From contig VFIW01000054.1 of the NCBI GenBank assembly GCA_006386115.1, positions 348,243-385,189 of the forward strand: a stretch of DNA of 36,947 nt. Direction: 5' to 3'. The stretch comes from Globisporangium splendens (Eukaryota; Oomycota; Peronosporomycetes; Pythiales; Pythiaceae). Below, one piece after another: positions 19,401 through 29,966 of the stretch. Each line of letters begins with the position of its first letter. Positions within the stretch are counted from its first letter, which is position 1. Position numbers and translations under genes: made by a program. A model generated the notes under the pieces. It did not search any database, was not told the DNA's origin, and saw only the letters and a list, made by a program, of their open reading frames with translations.

Positions 19401-21149
19401 ATGGCAGCAGCAGACGAAGGACAAGACGCAGCAGCGCGCGACGGCTTCTATGTAGCGCTCGCGCTCGCAGACGAGATCCTGGCGAGCGCGCCCATTGACG
19501 GCGAGTCTGCCGAGCTGCTGCTCCCTCTGAAAGACGAGGCAGACTCGCTGTCGGGGCTGAGCGCGGCCTCTGCGCATGAGAATGGAACGCTCGTTTGGTC
19601 TGAGCGCGCATCGGCAGCAGAAACAGCGCGAGAGCCGCAGCCGTCCACTCAGTCTCCTCCAGCGCATCCAAAGCAGGAGCAAGTGCCGCAGGAAACGCGA
19701 GGAAAGGTAGTGGCAACGACAGCGTCTACAGCCAAAAAGAAGCGAGTGCGCACATGGAATCCCAACCGAGCGCGCGACGAACGTCGAAACGAGATGATTT
19801 ATTTACGCAAGAGAGTCGATGAGCTGACGAGGCAACTGAACGAGATCATCAATGCCGACGAGCGCAACAAGAAGATCAAGACCGACGACGGCAGTGCGTC
19901 AACGGAACTGGCGTGTTACAACCTGTCCACGGAGGAAGAGTCGATGCTGCGCATGAGCTCGGCGCTTTCGCAGCCGACTGAGCACGCTCTAGCCACTCGA
20001 CGCAAACCAGGCGAACCGCACCCAGACGTAAAGTATGTGTGGCGCGATATCGCGACGCGCCAAAAGCAGGCGCGCATGCACGCAGAACGAGAGAACGTTC
20101 GCTTGCGGCTCGTGCTCGAAGATCAGCTCAAAATCGCGAAAAGCTGGGAGAAAATGCTGCACCGCAAGCAGGCCACACACGTAGGCGCCTCTGTTTTCTA
20201 TGAGGATTGCATTCTCTCGCTGCGGCTGAAGCTGATCGCTTTGCTTGTTTGCGGTTACTTGAGCAGGTTATGGAGAATTTCATTCGTGGTAACCGGCGCC
20301 ATCCCGAGTATCTCCAGATACCTGAGCACACCGAGGCCGAGATCTTTGAGGATCTCTTAACCGGCATCGACAGTTCGTACGCCGAGCTCGATGCCGCCTT
20401 TGTTGCAAACGGCCTGGACAAGATAGAGGATGTCTACAGCGATGCGCGCATTCGGACCGACCGCTCGACTGGGACCATTTACCTAGAGATTTGTTCCAGC
20501 AAAGTTCTACCTTTCGACATTCACTCGACCGGCACTGCAGCATGGAACCATTTCGTGTTTGGGCGGCAACGAGTACCCTCTCGCTTCTACGACTTTGACT
20601 TATTTGCAAAGGTGAGAAGCAGTCTGAGTTTGTCTTGTCGAGGTTTGCTGCCTGCGCATGGGCTAATGCATTAAGGGATGCACTTGGCTTTGCATGCAGA
20701 CTGTGGATGTGGCTGAGGACACTATTGTGGAGAGCTTCAGCCTGGAGCTCCACGCGAAGAGCACAGCGGCGCACCTGTGTGTGAGGAAAGCGATGCGGCG
20801 CTTTGTGGAAGAAGATCGGATCGTGATCGTGTTTCGAACCATTTTCTATCCTGTTGAGCTCGCCGAGGAACCGATGTCAGGCATGTGCTTTCTCGTCACA
20901 GGGTACATTGTCATCAAGCGGCCGAAAACCATTCGAGGCAACTACTCGTTGCTGCAAATGTGCTCAAAGTATACGCCGACGCTGGGCACGGACCACCCGA
21001 AAGCTGGCGTGATGACAGAGCTATTGTTGCGAACTGCCGAGGCGAATTTTGCAACGAGTCACCAGCTCATTGAGAACGTGCTACTTGAACAAGCCATGAA
21101 GAAGGAGAGCGATAAAGACAAGGTTGAAGAGGAAGCAAACTTTCATTAA
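19401..21149 (+). CDS. bZIP-like coil + START-like domain protein, paralogue F
   Basis: Exons 19401-20180, 20267-20611 and 20700-21149; phase-0 GT-AG introns; 524 residues. The ATG at 19401 gives MAAADEGQDAAARDGFYVAL; the N-terminal motif is less typical (ALALADEI). It keeps the AELLLPLKDE patch, the basic/coil segment (WNPNRARDERRNEMIYLRKR), STEEESMLRMSSAL as in E, and the second helix (AERENVRLRLVLEDQLKIAK). The START-like half has EIFEDLLTGIDSSY, YLEICSSKVLPF, IVIVFRTIFYPVEL and GYIVIKRP, and ends LIENVLLEQAMKK plus a charged K/E tail. The exon 1 donor follows CAC rather than CAG or AAG. It is the last intact member of the array. Confidence 0.87.
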
Positions 21150-21286
21150 AATGAGAACCAAGGTCGCCTACAATACTCTATAGATCTATGTGCTACACAC
21201 ATGCACAAGTGTTCTCAGCAACACAGAGAAGAACCGTGTGCGGAATTGATGCCGAAGCGCACAGGGAAGTAACAACCGAAAAGAAA

Positions 21287-22015
21287 TTATGACAAGTAAG
21301 ACCGATGCGATGAGTGGACTTGGCTCTTGGCTTTTGCCGTGCATTTTTTCGATTGCATATTCCAGTCGAATGTGTACCCCTGCTCAAACTCTCGAGACCA
21401 GCATGTTCTCTTGCACGCCATTACGTGTTCTGGTTCGACCCAGCTCGCTGAGAATACTCGCTTCGTATCGTGCGCGTCAAATGTGTCAAGAATTGCGCTC
21501 GTATTATCAACAGGCGTTTCCAATTGATGATACAAATCGGTGAACACTAAAGGGTACCCGTTCCCCCACGCTGGCCTTGGGTGATTGAGCTGCCATTCCA
21601 ATTCGCACAAGAAAACCGTGTCCTGAGTCGAAAAATATGCACAAGTGTAAGTGAGGATTAGACAACAGCATACACGCTTCTCGCGTGGACCTGTGAAGGA
21701 TTCTTCCTTTCATCTGCGTCAGCCGGCTTTCCAGTACCGCCACTTGAGCGTGTAGGCGCGAAAGCACGGTCTTTGGACTCGCGCGCTGCCGACGATCCCA
21801 TTTCACAGGCTTCACGGTGTTAGGAACTCTTTGGTGTCGGTGCTGTCCCGTTGGTGCCGTGACACATTCTCGTTGTGAACTATTGGAGAACGATGCTTGA
21901 TCAGTGCTGCTGCTTCTCGAACTAGTGCCTCAAGCCTCAATGAGCGCGAGAGCGTCCTCCCAAGTGGCTTCCGCGTCGTCATCCTCCAACTGCGTCAACA
22001 GACTCTATCATCGAG
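21287..22015 (-). pseudogene. Broken, divergent relative of the bZIP-like/START family
   Basis: On the minus strand one frame reads an acidic DDDAEATWEDALALIEA (like the ALALADEI start of paralogue F), then an in-frame TGA, then an S/T/Q-rich stretch and VKWDRRQRASPKTVL with a leucine-spaced coil (HAQVAVLESRLTQM). No ATG precedes the first motif. A second block at 21622-21287 (111 residues, preceded by a CAG acceptor) contains LVFTDLYHQLETPVDN, loosely like the EIFEDLL start of the START-like part, but lacks the later conserved motifs. The second coil helix and exon 3 are missing. An alternative is a small two-exon gene from an ATG at 21801. Function unlikely. Confidence 0.5.
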
Positions 22016-22189
22016 ACGTCGCGCATAAAAAGGCGAGACATGTTGTTCAGTCCGCATGAGCACAGCAGCTGCGTTCCTTTACAGTACGGAGTTGAAGTAA
22101 AGAGAGGGGGCAATTGCTACCCAGAATGCGCGCATCACTGAGCATAGCAAATTCGAGGTAAGCGGAGGTGCTGCTGGGCCATTGGCTAT

Positions 22190-22625
22190 ATTGGTCAGTA
22201 ATGAGTGTTGGATGTTGAGGTATGCTCGCTGACGTAGACCGTTGATTCCGACGTTGACGCAAACTTGGAATCCATAGCTGCATTCGCCAAGAAGTCTGCT
22301 GCTGAGTTGAACGCTCGCTTAGCGTGATGCCATGCCACACAAGCGAATTTGCTGCTGAGATATCCAATGCGATCGGCTGTGGGCTGGAGCGATGCTGCTC
22401 GAACTTGAGCCCTGCTGGCCATTCGGGTGTCGATCTTGTTGCCGTTGCCGAAGATTTCGAGGCAGGTAGGAGTTCATTCTATGGCCGTCCATGCTTGCGC
22501 GAGACCGTCCTTGAATACTACATATTCGCACTTGTTGTCAGTGACGGTCGGACCTTGGTAGTCGTACCCACAACAACGAAGGTCCCATTGCACTAGTGTC
22601 GTTGTGGCACTCTGCTAGAACCCAA
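22190..22625 (-). pseudogene. RNase H-like retroelement fragment, degenerate
   Basis: A minus-strand frame reads GYDYQGPTVTDNKCEYVVFK followed by DGLAQAW, then a TGA at 22474-22476, then continues to CVAWHHAKRAFNSAADFLAN. These match the middle (N-x-CE-x) and the C-terminal (AD-x-LAN) motifs of RNase HI-type domains in retroelements. It is homologous to the intact frame at 29967-30575. The central GDS motif reads FGNGN, so a second catalytic residue is also lost. It is a relic with no predicted activity. Confidence 0.65.
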
Positions 22626-22952
22626 CCACTTCCACCTGGACCTTAGGGAGTTAACGACGTCGCTTGAAAAGGCTTGTCTTGATCTCGTATGTGGCGTCTC
22701 GTATTCGTTCATCATTTCGCTATCCACAAAGCTCAAACGGACATTTATAAACACTCTGCTGGTGATGCCGATTGTTAAAATGTTTCTCTTATTTGACTTT
22801 GCCTGTGTTAAGGGCACCAGGGGTGCTTCCAGTAATTGCACAGAACGAATACCACTACGGCAAAACGACGAAGCTTTGTAGGTGTCTCAAAACACCGCCT
22901 GATGAGTATACGGTATTACAGAGTAGTTGTAGCTCTCTCTATTCGATACTCG
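22626..22952. other. Intergenic, no gene recognised
   Basis: These 327 bp lie between the RNase H relic and solute-binding gene copy 1. They would hold the 3' UTR of the minus-strand gene. They do not resemble the 3' flanks of copies 2 and 3. Confidence 0.5.
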
Positions 22953-22957
22953 CGCGT

Positions 22958-24031
22958 TTAGCTGCGGCCTGGGTACAACCCCAGAACGCCTGGAGACGGC
23001 GCACCTTGGACTTCACCAAAGTACAGCGCAAAGATCTGTTTCCACATCTCCACGCGCTCACGGTCCTCCATGAACTTCGCGAACTCGGCCAGGTTCGCAT
23101 GAGGAACGTCCCAGACTTGCTTCGTCTGGCCGTTCCATGGCGCAATATCGTTACGCACACCCCAGCCCATGAATCCATGCTTCTTCTGCGAATCTTCGGT
23201 CAGCAGCCAGTTGACGAGCAACTTGGCCGCGGCAACGTTCTTCGCCTTCTTCATAATCGCGATGCGTTGACCCCATACAAGGAACGGGTAGTTGCCTGCG
23301 ATAGCAGGGCTCACGTCACCTCCACCGCCAACAGAGATAGCCTTCTTACCAGCGGCGACGAGTTCACCAGCGGTGTTGGAGCCGCGGTTAAACGACACAT
23401 CTTGAGCAGCGAACTTCGCAGCCCACTCCCAGCCGTACTTCTCCACGTACTTCGCGAACAGGAACAAGACGGCGTCGTCGTCGTGAGGGTACGACGAAGC
23501 GATGAGACCCTTGTACTTTGGATCCGTGAGGTCGAGTGGAGTCACTGGAGCTGACAAGCTGCCGAGCGTAGTCGCGTTGGAGCCGTACGTGAACCCGAAA
23601 ACGATGTAGCCGAACCAGGCGCCGTTGGGGTCCTTGAAGATGTCGTTGATTTTCGAGAAGTTGGCAGGTCTGTAGTGCAACAGCTTGCCTTCTTCTTTCC
23701 AGCGTGGGAAATCTTGCAGCGTCTGCAACGCCACGACATCTGGGACGAGCGAGTTCGTCTCGAGCTGGTTGTCGACGCGCACGTTGTGGTACTTGCTGTA
23801 GTCAACGACGAGCGTGAGGTTGATCTTGGGGAACGCCGCGTTGAATGAAGCCTTGAGGGCGTCTTGCTGCGTTGGCGTGTCACCACCGTGATAAAGCACG
23901 AGCTTGCCGCCTTCATTGATCGCATCTTGGTAGAGTTGATCGATCGTCTTGGTCTCTTCCTGGGACAGAAGAGCGTTGGTGCTACCGATCACGAGCGACG
24001 AGAAGAAGGCAATGGCGGTGAGAACTCGCAT
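22958..24031 (-). CDS. Secreted ABC-type solute-binding protein, copy 1
   Basis: 357 residues, intronless. Residues 1-20 (MRVLTAIAFFSSLVIGSTNA) form a clear signal peptide, so the protein should enter the secretory pathway. The rest resembles bacterial periplasmic-binding proteins of the Fe(III)/spermidine-like type II fold: KLVLYHGGDTPTQQDALKAS, FGFTYGSNATT, a DDDAVLFLFAKYVEKYGWEW block, a glycine run (VGGGGD) and KNVAAAKLLVNWLL near the C terminus. Three N-glycosylation sequons are visible (NLT, NFS, NAT). In bacteria such proteins hand a substrate to an ABC permease; none is seen here, and the ligand cannot be assigned. The protein equals copy 2 exactly and the DNA differs at one base, yet the flanks differ strongly. 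Probably of bacterial origin by old transfer (inference). Confidence 0.9.
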   Translation of the reverse strand: MRVLTAIAFFSSLVIGSTNALLSQEETKTIDQLYQDAINEGGKLVLYHGGDTPTQQDALKASFNAAFPKINLTLVVDYSKYHNVRVDNQLETNSLVPDVVALQTLQDFPRWKEEGKLLHYRPANFSKINDIFKDPNGAWFGYIVFGFTYGSNATTLGSLSAPVTPLDLTDPKYKGLIASSYPHDDDAVLFLFAKYVEKYGWEWAAKFAAQDVSFNRGSNTAGELVAAGKKAISVGGGGDVSPAIAGNYPFLVWGQRIAIMKKAKNVAAAKLLVNWLLTEDSQKKHGFMGWGVRNDIAPWNGQTKQVWDVPHANLAEFAKFMEDRERVEMWKQIFALYFGEVQGAPSPGVLGLYPGRS

Positions 24032-27000
24032 CGTTGGCTGTCTGGGAAATTCGGAGCTGTGGACTGCTTGGGAGAATCGGATATGAACAGCCCGGTTGGA
24101 TCTTGGATTCGTGAAAGAGCAAGCGCCTCACCAACAAGCAGTCATGTCAAGCTCCAAAGAGCTGGAGATTGATTACCGTGAAGGGGGCCAATCAGTGTGA
24201 CAGCAGTGGTAGCAGCAAAGCAATACAGGATGCCACAACGCGAAGAAACGAAAACTTTCGTGCTGTACAGCCAATCAGCAGCGTGAATCGTTTCTCGTCA
24301 TGAAGTTCGCATTACCGCTACGTAATCATGCAGTTGGACCTCTCCACTCGCATGGACAATTTGTCTTCCTTCGGCAAGTTGTCCTCACAGTAACGAGAGG
24401 GAGAAACTGTACACTGAACAGAGCAGGCACGAAAGGGTAGAACCGCAATCCCGACCCTAGATTTGCACACCAGAAGCAAAGCCTTTGACAAAGCATGCAA
24501 TCTGTCTCAACTTTTCCCATCTTCGAACACGTCAGCTCAAAGCATCTGATACCATTCGACGGACTAATCATCGCGAGAAATACATACCACTTTTCGCGGT
24601 CCAGCTGGACGGCGTTTAGGAAAAAGTTGGTTGTCGCTCAAGAAAACGCTCAACTCTGAGAACCACGCTTGAAATTGATCGTTTTTTGTAGTCAACTTGC
24701 AGCGTGAACAACAAGGTGTTAGGACATTACAACTGCCAGTGCGTTGTCTCTGGTTTGTTGCAAGTACAAATAGTTCAACCAGCTTTTGATTTGGTTATCC
24801 CGAGACTTCCGACTTTCCGTATCAAGCAGAATGATGCACATGAAAACTGAGATAAAAGGTGTAATTTCGGGATAACTGCATCCTGTGCTAAAGCAAACTG
24901 CTCCTCATCGAAACTGCAAGCGAATTCGACTGCGTACAAACCTCTATCAGTTCAATATGTAGTCCAACAACACTGCAACAGGTAACTGGCAACAGAATGC
25001 TGTATGCGATGATTGAGACTGAATATGGATTTTGTTGACAGAGTAGATCCCAAAAATACAACCACACGTATTTGCACAGACTCGCATATTCATTGTGCAC
25101 GACGTGTGTGTTGCCTAGATGTGTTCGCGCTCTTTGAGTCTGTTCGTTACCCCGCTGGTCTCACACTGCTGACAGACACCTCCTTGCCACCATCTGTCTA
25201 TTGTTCAATGAGCATTTTCCCTTTAGAACTTGTTGTTTCGTTCCACACCAGTCGCTGAAGCTCTGTACCAGTCACACATCTGCGACGATGTCACCCAAAA
25301 TATGCCTGGATAATTCCCTTTTTATCCCTGAGTTCGTGGGCGATTGATCAAATGCTCGAGATAGAGTATAATGGAAAGTGAATTTGAAACGTCAATATGC
25401 AGATACTGGTCCTACACATGCAATGCTCCTGGACTCTGCGTCTTCGTCTCCATGTCCACAGGTTCTCGAAGGTTCGTCTTCTGGAAGTTTGTTCTTGAAT
25501 GCACACGCATAAATGTCGTTCTTCCAAACAGATGTTTAGGTTCGTCACTTGGTACAAGAGACCGTCCTCATCAAAAAGTGGTTTATCTCTGATCAGCCAA
25601 GCGGGACGAAGCAAACTTCCTCTCTGAAGAAACAGAATCCTCGGACACGTTGGCCAGTTATTTCGCCTTTCCATAGTGTGCACAGCTCGTGGGATTTCGT
25701 CATCAGCGGTAAGATTACAGCATCTTTCAACAGACAGCGGCAGTGCAGATTAAGATTATAGTATCTTCCAAAAGATTATGCCCACATCTCTCTAAATTAG
25801 GCAGACGACCTATTTTGCCTAGTCCTGGAGGACTGGAAGTGGCAAGCTGAATGTTGACTCACGAAAAAGATATGACCAACTCCTCCCTATAGTGCACCAC
25901 TCATATCATATCCGGCATTCAGCAACGAGCTGCATGAGCTGCCGCGAAACTACTACTGAGTGACCTGCAAACGCTTAGCTGGCTCCCTACTTTCGAAGCT
26001 CAAGTGCAAGCGCGCCTGGTGCTTGCTGCGTCGCCTAGAGAGTCATTTTGTTAGGGACCGAATGAGATGGTCATGATTCTCCAAGACTGACGGTGTTGGA
26101 CAGTGCCGACCTAGATAGGAAAAGTAGACAGACTGCCCCTATTCTAGAGAGAGTGGTGATTATGCTCCAGCTGATCCATTGTAGAATAGAATGCGACAAC
26201 AACAAAAAAGCGCTGTTACGGATGCGTATCTACAATTCATCGACAAAGTTCATACGCGAAGACACGGTTTGTGCGGACGCCAGAAACAAAACACACACAA
26301 AACACACAAAACAGATATTACATATATCTGTTCAAAGGAGTCGAGTGCAACGACTCGTGTTTCGTGCTGTTTGTTGCCATGTGAGTCCCTTCAACAGGTA
26401 ATTCTACAACACACGCTTTCTCTCTTCCGATCTTTCTCCCTCTCATTCGTCATACTTGTGTAGGTACCTTTGATACAAAACCTACCACAGACTGCTGAAG
26501 AAACCGTCTCCGTTCATTCAACGTCTGGATGTGTTGTTATTAGTCTCGAAATCCGCGAGCGCAAGTCCGTTGAACTGAACTGTAGTAACTGCGACTTGTA
26601 GCTTGAGATCCAATTTAGTTTAACGCAAGCACTCAGTGTTTATAGCACAATTGCCGTAGGCTAGTAGCAAGTTCAACTTGCTACACTCCGTTGGTTGTTG
26701 CATTGTGTGTGTGCGTGTGTATCTTGCTCTCTTTCGTTGTTGGTTGAACGCGCGCTGAGCGTTTGTGCAGTTCCAATAGTACGAAACACCTATACTTATA
26801 GGCAGCATGACCGATTTTAGGACATCTTATTGAATTTGTATTACGCAGTTTTTACCAGCCATTCGTGCCCAGCGCGCGCGATGCGGCACAGGAAATCTTG
26901 TTGAAGGATTTATAGATTTCTTTTCATCATCATCATCAGTTCCAGGAGCATATTTTACGCACCAGCCCCGGTGCAACAGGTCCGACCAACTCTGAGTTGA

Positions 27001-27350
27001 CCTTCGCCAGGCGTACGACTTCCAACCACACAAACCAAAGAACACTACTATTGTCACAGCTTTATGCTTTAGCTATCTAACGCATCCATATCATTTCTAA
27101 TACCACCTGACCTCTCTTTCGCCGCAATTTTTTGTGTCTTGTGTTTTTTGGTGTTTTTATGAACTAGATCTCGATACAGCATTGTTAGAGACGGCAATAT
27201 ACAGCAAGCGACTTCGATCATGCAGCGACTAAATGTGTTTGGTATTCGGTTCCGTCTTCGCTAACGCGAACTTGGTAGATGCGTCCACTTTCGAAATTCT
27301 AAAACTTGACCAGTACGGTTTATGTCCCAGAGTAAAGGCTACCATGCTCG
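24032..27350. other. Long intergenic region, no convincing gene
   Basis: About 3.3 kb of AT-richer sequence. The first 100 bp upstream of copy 1 are weakly similar to the 5' UTRs of copies 2 and 3, with many changes. A 114-bp inverted repeat partner lies at 25624-25737. A minus-strand frame at 26827-27057 (FFGLCGWKSYAWRRS, then an acidic DDDDEKK run encoded partly by a CAT microsatellite near 26925) looks protein-like but is unplaced. A TGTTAGGG start at 26049 could open a solo LTR, but no matching end with target duplication was found. Confidence 0.5.
25624..25737 (-). repeat. 114-bp inverted dispersed repeat, partner of 31322-31435
   Basis: Its reverse complement matches 31322-31435 at 111 of 114 positions by direct reading; the three differences cluster near 25638-25650. 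The flanks on both sides are unrelated. Origin unknown; it may be a fragment of a transposable element or a conserved piece of a gene end. Confidence 0.85.
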
Positions 27351-27549
27351 TTCCACCTGTAGACAAGACGCAAAGGGACATGCAGTTTGGCTCGAACACT
27401 AGTTTATTGGAAGTGTTAGAGAGTAAGAGGTTCTGTGAGTGCATTGTGTGAAAAGGCAAGGCAGTGAATGAATCGTGAGAGCTGACTGAGTGAAGAGTTG
27501 ACGGTATGACAGCGTGCGTTCCTCACACTAGTAGTCGTTGCTCATGCGT

Positions 27550-28623
27550 TTAGCTGCGGCCTGGGTACAACCCCAGAACGCCTGGAGACGGCGCACCTTG
27601 GACTTCACCAAAGTACAGCGCAAAGATCTGTTTCCACATCTCCACGCGCTCACGGTCCTCCATGAACTTCGCGAACTCGGCCAGGTTCGCATGAGGAACG
27701 TCCCAGACTTGCTTCGTCTGGCCGTTCCATGGCGCAATATCGTTACGCACACCCCAGCCCATGAATCCATGCTTCTTCTGCGAATCTTCGGTCAGCAGCC
27801 AGTTGACGAGCAACTTGGCCGCGGCAACGTTCTTCGCCTTCTTCATAATCGCGATGCGTTGACCCCATACAAGGAACGGGTAGTTGCCTGCGATAGCAGG
27901 GCTCACGTCACCTCCACCGCCAACAGAGATAGCCTTCTTACCAGCGGCGACGAGTTCACCAGCGGTGTTGGAGCCGCGGTTAAACGACACATCTTGAGCA
28001 GCGAACTTCGCAGCCCACTCCCAGCCGTACTTCTCCACGTACTTCGCGAACAGGAACAAGACGGCGTCGTCGTCGTGAGGGTACGACGAAGCGATGAGAC
28101 CCTTGTACTTTGGATCCGTGAGGTCGAGTGGAGTCACTGGAGCTGACAAGCTGCCGAGCGTAGTCGCGTTGGAGCCGTACGTGAACCCGAAAACGATGTA
28201 GCCGAACCAGGCGCCGTTGGGGTCCTTGAAGATGTCGTTGATTTTCGAGAAGTTGGCAGGTCTGTAGTGCAACAGCTTGCCTTCTTCTTTCCAGCGTGGG
28301 AAATCTTGCAGCGTCTGCAACGCCACGACATCTGGGACGAGCGAGTTCGTCTCGAGCTGGTTGTCGACGCGCACGTTGTGGTACTTGCTGTAGTCAACGA
28401 CGAGCGTGAGGTTGATCTTGGGGAACGCCGCGTTGAATGAAGCCTTGAGGGCGTCTTGCTGCGTTGGCGTGTCACCACCGTGATAAAGCACGAGCTTGCC
28501 GCCTTCATTGATCGCATCTTGGTAGAGTTGATCGATCGTCTTGGTCTCTTCCTGGGACAGAAGAGCGTTGGTGCTGCCGATCACGAGCGACGAGAAGAAG
28601 GCAATGGCGGTGAGAACTCGCAT
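27550..28623 (-). CDS. Secreted ABC-type solute-binding protein, copy 2
   Basis: 357 residues, same protein as copy 1: signal peptide 1-20, then a bacterial-type II periplasmic-binding fold. The only coding-base difference from copy 1 that I can see is a silent GGC/GGT in codon 17 (VIGS). Against copy 3 there are nine amino-acid changes and about nine silent ones. The 5' UTR is A-rich on the coding strand (repeated AAAC units), about 85 nt from an initiator-like motif to the ATG. The copy 1-type coding sequence inside copy 3-type flanks points to gene conversion over the coding region. ORFs on the opposite strand here are codon-bias shadows. Confidence 0.92.
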   Translation of the reverse strand: MRVLTAIAFFSSLVIGSTNALLSQEETKTIDQLYQDAINEGGKLVLYHGGDTPTQQDALKASFNAAFPKINLTLVVDYSKYHNVRVDNQLETNSLVPDVVALQTLQDFPRWKEEGKLLHYRPANFSKINDIFKDPNGAWFGYIVFGFTYGSNATTLGSLSAPVTPLDLTDPKYKGLIASSYPHDDDAVLFLFAKYVEKYGWEWAAKFAAQDVSFNRGSNTAGELVAAGKKAISVGGGGDVSPAIAGNYPFLVWGQRIAIMKKAKNVAAAKLLVNWLLTEDSQKKHGFMGWGVRNDIAPWNGQTKQVWDVPHANLAEFAKFMEDRERVEMWKQIFALYFGEVQGAPSPGVLGLYPGRS

Positions 28624-28693
28624 TGTGCTTTTGTTTTGTTTTGTTTCGTTTTTGCTTCGAAAGATGGAGCTGGGAGCTTGTGGACGAGGGAGA

Positions 28694-28709
28694 AGAATTG
28701 GAAATGAGA
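28694..28709 (-). promoter_or_regulatory. Oomycete initiator-like motif upstream of copy 2
   Basis: On the minus strand it reads TCTCATTTCCAATTCT, close to the published oomycete initiator consensus GCTCATTYYNCAWTTT (13 of 16 positions). It lies about 70-85 nt before the ATG and is conserved in copy 3. Confidence 0.6.
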
Positions 28710-28795
28710 GTCTGTCTGGAGCTGGCGCTCGCGAAAAAGCACCAAAAGAGTGAGTTGTGGCATTGGTCCTTTGTTAAACACTCAAGGCGCACTTA

Positions 28796-29110
28796 ATGGT
28801 AATCGGTGGGGAACACAACGAGACGATGTTGTATCGAACCGTTCTCTCTACTGGACAGACGACGATGCCTGCAGGGGACATTTTAGTCGTTTACGTAAAT
28901 GAGTACCAACTCGTTGAGACGATCGCAGCCTATCAGCGGTGCAGATCATTTCTCGTCGCAGGGATCCCGCAATCACTGTTTGGACCGCTAGATCAGGTGG
29001 ACATTCTGCTCCTCGAAGATGTGACAGAAGAACACGGCCAGTCAAACTTGCTAAAGCCACTGTACACTGTTTCCTTCGCTTCTGATCGTTCAATCGCGTG
29101 GACCTCCTGA
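28796..29110 (+). other. Unrecognised 104-codon ORF
   Basis: An ATG-initiated frame with fairly ordinary composition (ILVVYVNEYQLVETIAAYQR) lies divergently next to copy 2. I see no signal peptide, domain or paralogue in the window. It may be a decayed gene piece or chance. No claim of function is made. Confidence 0.25.
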
Positions 29111-29966
29111 TTGTACCGCAGCAACAAGCAAAGTTGGGTTCGTTTTTGTTTTTGTGCACTCACTGACTGATTGGATGTAACGTGTGCTCTATCGGGCTGA
29201 GATAGCCAGTAGTAGCTGACAGCAGTCCCAAACTAACATATCAATGTGTCTGCATGCTGCTGATAAGCCCACCTACGGAAAGCTCGTTCTCATGTGCCAT
29301 GAGGTGAGGTGGTATTCAGTGGACGAAGGAGTAGATGCCATTTCGCCTCTACGGTAGTTTAGGTGAGTGTCCATGTCGTAAATGTGTTATTAGTGTAGAA
29401 AAGACAACCGCTCATGCACGGTACCAATAGAAATAAATAGGCTCGATTAACGTATTAGCCTTGGGTCTCAACAGCCTTCAACTCAATAAATACAGAGTCC
29501 TAAGTCTCCAGGCAAATGGACTGCTTCAACTAGTGACAACAGCAGCCAGTCCCAAAGAGGTGTCGTAACATCTCACTGAAACAAATCTTGTAACGTCGCG
29601 GGCTGCAAGCAAGTGTGGGAGGCGATGGGAGATGATCCCATCGCTGCCACCATGCCGTAATCGGCTGACAATGCTGGTCAGGGATGCGGAATCGACCGCA
29701 CATGATCGACATTGGTGCCGAAGGTGTGCAGCAAACGTGATTTGAAGCTGAGTACGTGTTGGACAAGAGAAAGCGGACGACGATCTTCGAACACGAACGC
29801 ATTGCGCTGGGACCATCACTGGTGGAGTGCACAGGCTCGAGGATCATACTGTGAGGATCGGGAGGCGCCGACTGATCCGATGTAAACAAACTACGTCAAC
29901 AGGATCGGTCGGCACGCCACCATAAATCCATGTGGTGCTGCTTGGGCGACCTTCCTCGGGCGATAG
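29111..29966. other. Intergenic, no gene recognised
   Basis: About 850 bp. A TGTAACG at 29176 and CGTAACA near 29570 resemble LTR ends, but they are not a matched inverted pair and no flanking duplication was seen. The 29600-29960 part probably belongs to the retroelement that supplied the RNase H frame downstream. Confidence 0.4.

Larger units (their letters stand above)
27351..28733 (-). repeat. Left arm of inverted duplication (solute-binding copy 2 with flanks)
   Basis: This 1.38-kb segment is the inverted counterpart of 32106-33489. It includes the 3' flank (poly(A) signal AATAAA complement at 27403-27408), the coding region and the 5' UTR. UTR and flank sequence is nearly identical between the arms, with one 4-bp indel in the 5' UTR near 28713. 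The left end is set by where retroelement 2 interrupts the other arm, so homology may continue below 27351. Confidence 0.85.

Noticed and set aside
22339..22600. Plus-strand ORF opposite the RNase H relic
   Set aside because: The minus strand shows recognisable RNase H motifs; the plus frame is its shadow.
25348..25683. Minus-strand 111-codon ORF rich in arginine and cysteine
   Set aside because: It overlaps the 114-bp repeat, but the partner repeat has no matching continued frame, so coding is unsupported.
26049..26411. Copia-type solo LTR starting TGTTAGGG
   Set aside because: The beginning is suggestive, but the possible ends (TCTACA or CAACA) give no matching 5-bp target duplication and no second copy is in the window.
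26827..27057. Minus-strand 76-codon ORF with an acidic run
   Set aside because: Part is encoded by a microsatellite and I could not place it in a family; kept only as a note in the intergenic entry.
29176..29570. Solo LTR between TGTAACG and CGTAACA
   Set aside because: The ends are not proper inverted complements and no flanking duplication was found.
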